Origin: Acidimicrobiia bacterium
GTDB lineage: Bacteria; Actinomycetota; Acidimicrobiia; Acidimicrobiales; Aldehydirespiratoraceae
Length of the DNA: 38,600 bases
NCBI GenBank assembly: GCA_021296315.1
Contig: JAGWAO010000005.1
Location: 44,514 to 83,113 of the forward strand
Direction: 5' to 3'
A program made the position numbers and the translations under genes. Below, piece by piece: positions 8,536 to 16,778 of this stretch. Numbering within the stretch: position 1 is the stretch's first letter; every line of letters starts with the position of its first letter. The notes under the pieces are model-generated. The model was not told the origin of the DNA. It saw only the letters and a program-made list of their open reading frames with translations, and searched no databases.

Positions 8536-9392
8536 CCATGGCCCCAGCCGCGGCGACGGATGCCCGGTCGCAACTGGCGCCGCTGCGCCGGTACTGGCAT
8601 CCCGTCGAGGACAGTGCAGCCGTGGGGAACAGACCCACCGCGGTGACCCTCCTTGAGGAGGACCTGGTGCTGTTCCGCTCGCAGGGTCGGGTCCACGCCC
8701 TCGCAGACTCCCGCCCCAAGGCCTGCGTCGACCCCTACCGCGCCGAGGACCGCTACGGCCTGGTGTGGGTGGCGCTGGAGGATCCGGTTGCCGATATCGC
8801 GCCCTTCCCGGAGTACACCGACAGCAGCTACCGGAGCTACCTCTCGGTCACATCCAGCTGGAACGCCAGCGCGGGCCGGTTCACCGAGAACGGTCTGGAC
8901 ATCACCCACTTCGCCTGGGTGCACCCCGGAGCCCTCGGCGACCGTGACGACGCCGAATGCCCCGCCATCGACATCCATGTGACCAGCTACGGATTCGAGT
9001 ACGCCTACAGCCGCGAGTCGCTGGAATCACCCTTCGCCACCGGCGGCCAGACCATCCACAGCCGGACCATGCACCACCTCCCCTTCACCCGGCGCCGGAT
9101 CCTCACCTCGGATGCCGGCCATTCGGTGCAATACGTGACCGCCTCGCCGACGCGGGCCCGCCAGTGCAAGATCTGGATGATCGAGTCACGCAACCATCAC
9201 GTCACCGATCCGATCGAGCCCTACATCGACTTCTCCCGCGAGCTGCTCGAGCAGGATCGGCAGATCGTGGAGAGCCAGCGACCGGAGATGCTGCCGATCG
9301 ACCTCACCACCGAACTGCACCTGCGGGGGCCGGACCAGGTAGCCCTCACGTACCGGCGGCTGCTGGCGGACGCGGGGGTCGCCGATGTCTGA
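8532..9392 (+). CDS. RHO alpha-like protein lacking the Rieske cluster segment (RHO2)
   Basis: Starts LAPLRRYWHPVEDS...LVLFRSQGRVHALADS then jumps to RPKACVDPYRAEDRYGLVWVALED; no CxH/CxxH motif; iron site ENGLDITHFAWVH and EQDRQIVESQRPEM kept. Confidence 0.85.
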   Translation: MTMAPAAATDARSQLAPLRRYWHPVEDSAAVGNRPTAVTLLEEDLVLFRSQGRVHALADSRPKACVDPYRAEDRYGLVWVALEDPVADIAPFPEYTDSSYRSYLSVTSSWNASAGRFTENGLDITHFAWVHPGALGDRDDAECPAIDIHVTSYGFEYAYSRESLESPFATGGQTIHSRTMHHLPFTRRRILTSDAGHSVQYVTASPTRARQCKIWMIESRNHHVTDPIEPYIDFSRELLEQDRQIVESQRPEMLPIDLTTELHLRGPDQVALTYRRLLADAGVADV

Positions 9393-10380
9393 AGTCGACC
9401 TCTCGCCGTTGCGGCCCTACTGGTACCCGGTCGGTCCCTCGAGCGAGATCGGGGCCGAGCCAGCGGCCGTCACCATCCTCGACGAGCAGGTGGTGGTCTA
9501 CCGCTCACCCGGCGGCGTCCACGCCCTGCAGGACCTGTGCCTGCATCGCGGGTCCCGGTTGTCGCTCGGAACCGTGCGAGACAACTGCATCGTCTGCCCT
9601 CACCGCGGCTGGACCTACGGGCCCGACGGCCGATGCGTCCACATACCGTCGCTGCGGGCCACCCAGGCCGTGCCTGCGGAAGCCTCCGTTCGCTCCTACC
9701 GCGCCTGCGAAGAGTTCGGCATGGTGTGGGTGGCGCTTGAGGAGCCCCGGCTGCCCGTTCCCGAGTTCCCTGAGCACGAAGACCCCGAGTACCACGTGTT
9801 TCTTGCGGCCCGCTGGGACTGGACTGCGAGCGCGGGCCGGCTGGTCGAGAACAGCCTCGACATCGGCCATCTGCCCTGGGTGCACGGCGGGATGCTCGGT
9901 GACCGCGACAACCCGGGAACCATCGAGCCCTACAACTTCTCCGATCAGCCCTACTCCAGCGACCATCCGAACGCCGGCTTCACGTTCGAGTGGGACTGGG
10001 AGGAGGTGGACCGCAGCCAGTACGGCCGCCCGGGCGAGCGGCTCCACTACAAGTCCCGGCTGTACATGCCCTACACCCGGCGCAACACGATGTACGCACC
10101 CAAGGGCAACCTCACTCTGTACCAGCCGACGCTGCCGGTGTCGGCCGACCAGGTCGTGTTCTGGTACTTCATGGCGCGGAACCACTCGCTCGAAGTTCCG
10201 GACTCTCATTTCGGCAGCTTCAGCGCCAAGCTGCTGGCAGACGACAAGATCATCGTGGAGAACCAGCGGCCCAGGTCGCTGCCGGTAGATCTCGCCGAGG
10301 AGGTGCACCTTCGGGCCGCGGACACCGTGAGCCTCCACTATCGACGGGCACTGGCCGCCATCGGTGCCAGACACGCCTGA
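9385..10380 (+). CDS. RHO alpha subunit with atypical second Rieske motif CPHRGW (RHO3)
   Basis: LCLHRGSRLSLGTVRDNCIVCPHRGWTYG; iron site ENSLDIGHLPWVH; overlaps the stop of RHO2. Confidence 0.88.
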   Translation: MSEVDLSPLRPYWYPVGPSSEIGAEPAAVTILDEQVVVYRSPGGVHALQDLCLHRGSRLSLGTVRDNCIVCPHRGWTYGPDGRCVHIPSLRATQAVPAEASVRSYRACEEFGMVWVALEEPRLPVPEFPEHEDPEYHVFLAARWDWTASAGRLVENSLDIGHLPWVHGGMLGDRDNPGTIEPYNFSDQPYSSDHPNAGFTFEWDWEEVDRSQYGRPGERLHYKSRLYMPYTRRNTMYAPKGNLTLYQPTLPVSADQVVFWYFMARNHSLEVPDSHFGSFSAKLLADDKIIVENQRPRSLPVDLAEEVHLRAADTVSLHYRRALAAIGARHA

Positions 10381-10429
10381 GGCCTTGGGCGCACGTCACG
10401 CCACCGGCGCGCCGGTGTAGGCGGCCGCG

Positions 10430-11770
10430 ATGGGATCGGGTTCGGGTTCGGCGCGGCTGCTGGCCTGGATCCTGCTGTCCATCACCACCTATGGATTCGA
10501 TCTCATCTGCATCACCGCGCTGATGCCGACGATCCGCGACGACTTGGGCCGTGAGGAGCTCTACGGCGCGGTGTTCAGCGTGTTCATGCTGGGCAGCATC
10601 GTGAGCCTCGTTGTCGCCGGTCATCTTTCCGATCGGCTCGGCCCGGTCTTTCCCGGAGCGATCGCGCCGGCGTTGCTGGCCGCCGGGCTCCTCGGCGTGG
10701 CTCTGGCGCCGAGCATGGAAATGGTGGTCCTGGCTCGGGCGCTGTCGGGCTTGGGGGGCGGGGGCATCCTGTCCACCGCCTACGTCGCCGCGGGGCGCGG
10801 GTTCCCGCCGGAGAAGCGGGCCCGGCTCTTCGCCATCATCGGCAGCGGCTGGACGATCCCGTCGCTGATCGGGCCGTGGGCCGCGGACGCGGTCGAGGCC
10901 GCCTGGGGCTGGCGGTGGATGTTCGTGCTGCTGGTCCCGTGCTCCCTGCTGGCGGCGGTTCTGGCCGTGCCCATCGTTTCCAGCCTCTCCAGGCCCGAGA
11001 CCCATCCCGGCCCCCTGCGCAACGTCGGGCCGGCCATCGTCCTGGCGGTCAGCGCCTCACTCGTGCTGCTCGGCTCCGGGCCCTTCGCCGACCCCGTCGG
11101 CGCATGGCGCTACCTGCTGGTGGCACCGTGCGCAGTCGTCGGCTTCGTGGCCCTGCGCCGGCTGCTGCCCGATGGCACCCTCTCCGCCCGTCCGGGGCTT
11201 CCCGCCGCGGTGGCATCCCGCGGCCTGCTGGCGATGGCGTTCATGACGACCAACGCGTTCCTGCCACTAGCGCTGGTGGAGTTCCTGGACGCCAGCGTGG
11301 CCGGAGCCGGGATCGTTCTCACCGTCGCCGCGATCTCCTGGACCGCGGGAGCCTTCCTTCAGGCCCACCTGAGCCGGGCCTGGACGCCGCGGGGCACCGC
11401 CCGCCTCGGACTGGTGCTGGTCTGCGCGGGCATCATGGCCAGCGCAGTCGCGATCCGTTCCGACCTCTCGATCCTCGTTGCCTACGGCACCTGGGCTCTG
11501 GCCAGCATCGGCATGGGCCTCACCTACAACACGCTCTCCGTCTACGCCCTGAATGTCGCGCCCGCCGGAGGCGAGGGCCGCACCGCGGCGTCGCTGCAGC
11601 TGGCCGACCCGATCGGTGCCGCGGTCGGCACCGGCGTCGGCGGCGCGATCGTGGCCACCAGCCTCGGCTTCGTCGGCTTCTGGGCGATAATGGCCTCACT
11701 TACCGCCGTCGGCTTCGCGGCGGCCTCTGGGTTGGCTCAGACCGCCACATCGACCGCCTCCCTGCGATAG
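10430..11770 (+). CDS. MFS transporter
   Basis: Twelve-segment hydrophobic profile; LGSIVSLVVAGHLSDRLGPVFPG, ALSGLGGGGILSTAYVAAGRGFPPEKRARLFAI. Confidence 0.88.
   Translation: MGSGSGSARLLAWILLSITTYGFDLICITALMPTIRDDLGREELYGAVFSVFMLGSIVSLVVAGHLSDRLGPVFPGAIAPALLAAGLLGVALAPSMEMVVLARALSGLGGGGILSTAYVAAGRGFPPEKRARLFAIIGSGWTIPSLIGPWAADAVEAAWGWRWMFVLLVPCSLLAAVLAVPIVSSLSRPETHPGPLRNVGPAIVLAVSASLVLLGSGPFADPVGAWRYLLVAPCAVVGFVALRRLLPDGTLSARPGLPAAVASRGLLAMAFMTTNAFLPLALVEFLDASVAGAGIVLTVAAISWTAGAFLQAHLSRAWTPRGTARLGLVLVCAGIMASAVAIRSDLSILVAYGTWALASIGMGLTYNTLSVYALNVAPAGGEGRTAASLQLADPIGAAVGTGVGGAIVATSLGFVGFWAIMASLTAVGFAAASGLAQTATSTASLR
11721..11753 (+). repeat. 33-bp exact direct repeat, copy 1 (3' end of MFS gene)
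   Basis: cggcctctgggttggctcagaccgccacatcga, identical to 11834-11866. Confidence 0.97.
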
Positions 11771-11779
11771 GTGGTATTG

Positions 11780-11841
11780 CCCGCTCTTGTTCGCTGCGCT
11801 CACGGGCCGCTCGGGCCACGGCCCCGCTGCGCTCGGCCTCT
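11780..11841 (+). repeat. Interspersed repeat, copy C (short version)
   Basis: CCCGCTCTTGTTCGCTGCGCTCACGGGCCGCTCGGGCCACGGCC...CTCGGCCTCT. Confidence 0.85.
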
Positions 11842-11866
11842 GGGTTGGCTCAGACCGCCACATCGA
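11834..11866 (+). repeat. 33-bp exact direct repeat, copy 2 (overlaps the 3' end of the amidohydrolase gene)
   Basis: Identical to 11721-11753. Confidence 0.97.
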
Positions 11867-13052
11867 GTTCGGCGACGGTGCCGGGAATGTGATCCAGCCG
11901 GTAGAGGTCTTTGGCGTTGGTGTGGAGCATCTTCTTCACCTCGTCGGCAGGGAGCCCCCGGAAGAAGCGCTCGATGTTGATGCGGGAGTTGGGCCAGTCC
12001 GTGACCGAATGGGGGTAGTCGGTCGACCACATGATGTTGTTGATGTTGAGGTGGTGGCGCAGATCCAGGCCCACCTTGTCCTTGAGGAAGGTCGAGTAGA
12101 AGTTGCGGTGGAACGTCTCGCTCGGCATCCGCTGCATCCTGTCGACCGCGCCGGTGAACCACCGGTAGCGCAGGAAGATGTCATCGCACTGCTCGAGCAC
12201 GCCGGGGATCCAACCGATGCCGGCCTCCACCAGCAGGACCTTCAGCCTCGGGAACTTCTCGAACAGACCGGAGAACAGGAACTCGGTGCAGACCGGGATC
12301 GTCTCGGTGCCGGCGACCTTCTCGGCTGCCAGCGCGAGGAAGGCGGGCTTGGTGACGTCGGTCCCACCCGTCCACTCGCGATTGGGGTTGGGCCTCACGA
12401 AGCTCCCGATGTGGATGCCGACGGGAAGGCCCGCCTCCTGCGCCGCCGCCCAGAAGCGGTCATCGTCGGGCTGGGCATCGAAGTCGCCGTTGGGCATTCG
12501 GGAAATGACTACGCCCCGGTGGCCGCTGTCGATGGCCCAGGTCAGTTCGGCCAATGCGTCATCGACGCCGGTGGTCGGTATCACGGCTTGGGGGATGACG
12601 CGCCCTCCGGTCTGCTTGCCGAAGTCGAGGACCCACTCGTTGTACGTGCGCACGCAGAATCTCTGTAGTTCAGGCTCGTCGCCGTAGGTCTTGGCGCCCC
12701 TGAGGGTGACACCCGGGTACACAACCGCGGCGTAAATGCCGTCAATGTCCATGTCCTGGACGCGGGCCTTGGGCTCCCACGATCCGCGGCGGAGTTCGTC
12801 GTAGGTCTTGCCCTCCTGGTCGTATTCCAGCCAGTTCCGGCCGGCGGCTGCATACAGCGAGACCGGTTCCACCGAAGCGCCCTCGTTGTATGACCACGAG
12901 TCCCCGTTGTCTCCCCTAACGACCTTGGGTACGCGACCCTTGAGTCGGGCCGGAGCGTTGGCCTCCCATAGGTCCGGAGGCTCATTCACATGAGCATCAG
13001 AATCAATGATCGGATAGTCGATTTCCTGAACGCCTGAGAAGATTCTGGTCAT
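11850..13052 (-). CDS. Amidohydrolase-2 family metal-dependent hydrolase (ACMSD-like)
   Basis: YPIIDSDAHVNEPPDLWEANAPARLKGRVPKVVRG...LLVEAGIGWIPGVLEQCDDIF...IMWSTDYPHSVTDWPNS. Confidence 0.88.
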   Translation of the reverse strand: MTRIFSGVQEIDYPIIDSDAHVNEPPDLWEANAPARLKGRVPKVVRGDNGDSWSYNEGASVEPVSLYAAAGRNWLEYDQEGKTYDELRRGSWEPKARVQDMDIDGIYAAVVYPGVTLRGAKTYGDEPELQRFCVRTYNEWVLDFGKQTGGRVIPQAVIPTTGVDDALAELTWAIDSGHRGVVISRMPNGDFDAQPDDDRFWAAAQEAGLPVGIHIGSFVRPNPNREWTGGTDVTKPAFLALAAEKVAGTETIPVCTEFLFSGLFEKFPRLKVLLVEAGIGWIPGVLEQCDDIFLRYRWFTGAVDRMQRMPSETFHRNFYSTFLKDKVGLDLRHHLNINNIMWSTDYPHSVTDWPNSRINIERFFRGLPADEVKKMLHTNAKDLYRLDHIPGTVAELDVAV

Positions 13053-13109
13053 GCAGACAGCATGCCGCCAATCACACCGTTAGTCAAGTCACACGCTTTA
13101 GACTGGATT

Positions 13110-13865
13110 TCATTCCATTTCGTCTGTGACTAAACCTTCTTCGTAGATTGCCTCCCGGACTTGACTCTTGAGTTCGTTGAACTCCGGTGAAGTATCAATC
13201 GTTCGCTTACGAGGGCGGGGAAGATCTATTTCCAATTCAAGCTTGATGGTGCCGGGTCGGGCACTCATCACCAGCACACGATCCGAGAGGAAGATCGCTT
13301 CCTCAATGTCATGAGTAATAAACACGACCGTTCGGTGGTCTCGTTCCCAGACCTGTAAGAGCCACTCCTGCATTCCGGCGCGAGTTAGCGCATCAAGAGC
13401 GCCGAAGGGCTCATCGAGCAAGAGAATGTCCTTAGGGCATAGAAGGGTGCGCATCAGCGCGGCCCGCTGACGCATACCACCTGACAACTGGCCCGGATAC
13501 TTGGAAGCGAATTGACCGAGGTCGAACCGTTCGAGGATCTCCTGGGCCATTTGGCGGCACTCCCGACGCGGCGTGCCCAGTATCTCGATGCCCAGCGCCA
13601 CGTTGTCGACGATCTTACGCCAGGGCAGCAGCAGGTCCCTTTGGAACATATAGACCGAGTACTTGCGCCGGTCCTCGACTTGCTCGCCGTCGACGAGAAT
13701 GCGGCCCGTTGTGGGTTCGAGAAGACCAGCGAGCATGTTGAGAACGGTCGTCTTGCCGCATCCACTCGGCCCCACGATCGTCATGAACTCGCGGTTGGTC
13801 ACGTTGAACGAGGTGTCGACCACTGCCTGGACCGACTCCTCGTTCGAGCCGAAGGTCATCGACAC
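13110..13865 (-). CDS. NitT/TauT-type ABC ATPase (SsuB/TauB-like)
   Basis: Walker A GPSGCGKTT, LSGGMRQRAALMRTL, Walker B ILLLDEPFGALD. GTG start; reading frame continues upstream (…KRQHRIELHDVSMTFGS), so true start may be further upstream. Confidence 0.92.
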   Translation of the reverse strand: MSMTFGSNEESVQAVVDTSFNVTNREFMTIVGPSGCGKTTVLNMLAGLLEPTTGRILVDGEQVEDRRKYSVYMFQRDLLLPWRKIVDNVALGIEILGTPRRECRQMAQEILERFDLGQFASKYPGQLSGGMRQRAALMRTLLCPKDILLLDEPFGALDALTRAGMQEWLLQVWERDHRTVVFITHDIEEAIFLSDRVLVMSARPGTIKLELEIDLPRPRKRTIDTSPEFNELKSQVREAIYEEGLVTDEME

Positions 13866-14011
13866 ATCGTGGAGCTCGATACGGTGCTGGCGCTTCTCTA
13901 GCTGCTGTGTGGAATCGCTGCCGATGATCCTCTCCTCCCCTAAGGCTGCCGACGACGCTCAAGCCGGCCGCGGGAGCCGTCTCCGACCGGGAGCCAGCCG
14001 CATCGGCGCAC

Positions 14012-14017
14012 TATAGT
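14012..14017 (+). promoter_or_regulatory. Candidate -10 element TATAGT placed for a leaderless transcript of the 14024 gene
   Basis: TATAGT ends 7 nt before the ATG at 14024. Confidence 0.4.
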
Positions 14018-14023
14018 AGGCCC

Positions 14024-15373
14024 ATGAAGACGCAGGCACAGCCAGACTCGCTGCGGGTCGTCCACACCGGGGGAGAGCACGATCCGAGGACCGAGATCCC
14101 CGCCCTGGGATTCAAGGACTACTGGTACCCGGTAATACCGGTCAACAAGATCAGGAAGCGCAAGCCCGCTCGGGTGAGGCTTCTGGGCGTGGACCTCTGC
14201 ATCTTCCGGGGCAAGTCGGGTCCGGCCGCCATTTCAAATGTGTGCCCTCATCGTGGGGTGAGTCTTTCCGATGGCGACTGCCACTTCGCCGGCACCGTCT
14301 CCTGCCCGTATCACGGCTGGACATTCGACGAGGACGGCGTCGTCGTCGGCATCCTGTCGGAAGGCCCGGACTCGCCTGCAGCCGGACGTGCCCAGGTGCG
14401 GACCTACCCGACGACGGTCATCAGAGGGCAGGTCTTCGCCTGGATGGGCGATGGTCCTCCGACAAACCCCGAAGACGACCTCCCTCCGGAGTTCTTCGAC
14501 GAGTCCTGCATCTCGCTGACGAACCGCAGGACCTGGAAGACCAACTGGCGTCAGGCGCTGGAGAACATGAACGACAATCATGTCTTCTACACCCACATCA
14601 ACAGTGTCCAGGTGCTGCTGAGGCCTGTGCCGAAGATCTCATTCAAGGGCGCGAAGCCCTACATCACCGGCAGCGGAATCACCCTGTCCCACTACAGCGA
14701 CGACACGCTCAACACCCGGCCCTATCAGGAGGAGTATCCGGGTCTGGGACTATGGCCCAAACACCGGTATCGCCTGACCTGGACGTGGCTGTTCAAGCAT
14801 CCGCCCCTGAGCTGGATTCCGAACCTCTCCAAGGGCAGGTACCAGACGTCCTCCGACGCTGCCAAGTTCAACGAGGGCACGGATGCCTTCGAGCGCGAGT
14901 GGAATCAAGGTCCGAACATGCCGGGAATGATGCGCATCAACATGGGCGACCTGCTGTTCACGAGGTGGTGCGTGCCGGTCGAGGACAGACTCACCCGCCT
15001 GTACTACTTCTACACGACCCGTCCACGGCACAAGCTCTCCGAACTGTGGATCAGAGCGGTCAAGCATCCTCTCATCTACAAGCTCCTGCACGACCGCAAT
15101 CTCGGCCAGCAGGACGGCGACATCCTCGAGAACGCCCGGTACGACATGCCCGAACGAATGACCGCGTTCGACATCGAGACGCTGGCATGGCGCCGCCTGG
15201 CCATCCTGTCGAGCCGCTACGGCGGCCGCCACGACCTCATTCCCCAGGAGCGGATCGACCGTATCAACGGCGTCTCGAGAGATCCCGAGACCTCCGCTGA
15301 CCCTGTGCCTGAGGCGCCTGCGGGAGTCTCGCCGGACGGAGCCTCCAAGGAAGTCCCGATCCCGGTCGGTTGA
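14024..15373 (+). CDS. Rieske oxygenase alpha subunit, longer and divergent type (RHO4)
   Basis: CPHRGVSLSDGDCHFAGTVSCPYHGWTFDEDG; iron site ENMNDNHVFYTH. Confidence 0.92.
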   Translation: MKTQAQPDSLRVVHTGGEHDPRTEIPALGFKDYWYPVIPVNKIRKRKPARVRLLGVDLCIFRGKSGPAAISNVCPHRGVSLSDGDCHFAGTVSCPYHGWTFDEDGVVVGILSEGPDSPAAGRAQVRTYPTTVIRGQVFAWMGDGPPTNPEDDLPPEFFDESCISLTNRRTWKTNWRQALENMNDNHVFYTHINSVQVLLRPVPKISFKGAKPYITGSGITLSHYSDDTLNTRPYQEEYPGLGLWPKHRYRLTWTWLFKHPPLSWIPNLSKGRYQTSSDAAKFNEGTDAFEREWNQGPNMPGMMRINMGDLLFTRWCVPVEDRLTRLYYFYTTRPRHKLSELWIRAVKHPLIYKLLHDRNLGQQDGDILENARYDMPERMTAFDIETLAWRRLAILSSRYGGRHDLIPQERIDRINGVSRDPETSADPVPEAPAGVSPDGASKEVPIPVG

Positions 15374-15386
15374 GGCCGCGAACGCC

Positions 15387-15761
15387 CTAGGCCTGCGTCC
15401 CGCCCCCTTCGAGCACGGGGCCGTAGTAGACGTTCAGCTGCTGGATGAGCCCGCCGCGCACGGTGAAGAAGTCCGACAGCCAGGACACCTTGCCGCTCTC
15501 CGAGCGAGCCTGGACCTCCACGGCCACTACGTCGCCGTGCACGATCAACGGCCCGGTCTTGGGGCGCAGCCTGGCTCCGGCACCGAAGAAGTTCTCCTCG
15601 TAGTAGTCCGCGATCGCCTCGGCACCCTTCATGAAACCGGCATTGATGCTCACCAGTTCGGCATCGTCGGCGAGCAGGGCGCGCAACTGCGCCCGCGAGG
15701 CCGCCTGGACCGCGTCGAAGTACCCGCGAGCCACGGCCTCCGGGGATGGATTCTCAGACAT
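15387..15761 (-). CDS. SnoaL/NTF2-fold small protein
   Basis: ARGYFDAVQAASRAQLRALLADDAELVSINAGFMKGAEAIADYYEENFF...; overlaps the end of RHO5. Confidence 0.8.
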   Translation of the reverse strand: MSENPSPEAVARGYFDAVQAASRAQLRALLADDAELVSINAGFMKGAEAIADYYEENFFGAGARLRPKTGPLIVHGDVVAVEVQARSESGKVSWLSDFFTVRGGLIQQLNVYYGPVLEGGGTQA

Positions 15762-16776
15762 AGGTAACTCCTAACTCCTCCTTGAGGAGACGTCGGTAAG
15801 CGATCGCGCCCGCGTCAGCCACCTTGATGTGCAGTTCCTCGGTGAGGTCGACGGGAATCATCTGCGGCCGCTGGCTCTCGATCACCGTCTGATCCTGGGG
15901 CAGCAGCAGGTCAAGGAAGTCGATGAAGTCCTGATCGGGAACATCGAACGAGTGGTTGCGCGACTCGAAGCGCCAGAGGGCGCACCGGTCGCTGGTGATC
16001 GGATGGTGCAGCCCCCAGATCACGGTGGTGCCCCGGTGCCCGTCGATCTTCAGCGTGAACGTGTAGGGCAGCTCCAGGCTGGTCTCGCGATAGATGGTCT
16101 CATGGCCCTCGGCGAACGTCTCGGAACCGACCGACTGCTTGCTCGACCGCATGGTGACGGATCCTTCATCGACCTCCACGTCGTACGGATCGATGATGGT
16201 GTCGCCGTGGGTGCCCAGCAGCCCGGGGTGCACGAAATCCAAGTGGGCCAGGTCGAGCGCGTTCTCCGCGAATCGAGCCGCACCTGCCTCCCGGGTCCCG
16301 CAGAACTTGCTCCAGGTATGGAACTCGGGGTCGTCGAACCAAGGAAACTCGGGCAGCGGCCGCATCGGATCGTCCAGGGCCACCCACACCAGCCCGTAGC
16401 GCTCCTCGCACCCGTACGCGATGGCCCGGGCTCTTGGCGGAATGCGCTGGGAATCTGCGGGCTGTGAGGGAATGTGCACGCACGTGCCCTCGGCGTCGTA
16501 CTTCCAGCCGTGATAGGGACACTGCAGACAGCCGTCGTCGGTGACCCACCCCAGCGACAGGCGGGTCCCCCGATGGACACACAGATCAGAGAAGGCCCTC
16601 GGTGCGCCACCTGAACGGAAGAGCACCAGGCTCTCGCCCAGCAGCGTCACCGCAACCGGAGAATCGGCCACCCACGACGCCTCAGCCACCGGATGCCAGA
16701 AGCGGCGCAGGGGCGCCAGATCTACGTCCACCGCATCAGCCAGCACCAAACTGCCCCCTCTCTGTCGGGTCTCCAC
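15754..16776 (-). CDS. Rieske oxygenase alpha subunit (RHO5), close paralog of RHO1
   Basis: CVHRGTRLSLGWVTDDGCLQCPYHGWKYD; ENALDLAHLDFVHPGLLG. Confidence 0.93.
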   Translation of the reverse strand: METRQRGGSLVLADAVDVDLAPLRRFWHPVAEASWVADSPVAVTLLGESLVLFRSGGAPRAFSDLCVHRGTRLSLGWVTDDGCLQCPYHGWKYDAEGTCVHIPSQPADSQRIPPRARAIAYGCEERYGLVWVALDDPMRPLPEFPWFDDPEFHTWSKFCGTREAGAARFAENALDLAHLDFVHPGLLGTHGDTIIDPYDVEVDEGSVTMRSSKQSVGSETFAEGHETIYRETSLELPYTFTLKIDGHRGTTVIWGLHHPITSDRCALWRFESRNHSFDVPDQDFIDFLDLLLPQDQTVIESQRPQMIPVDLTEELHIKVADAGAIAYRRLLKEELGVTYV

Positions 16777-16778
16777 TC

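Noticed and set aside
13080-13133. TTAGTCA ... TGACTAA inverted repeat near the ATPase stop
   Set aside because: Seven-bp arms 40 nt apart with one arm inside coding sequence; compatible with chance.
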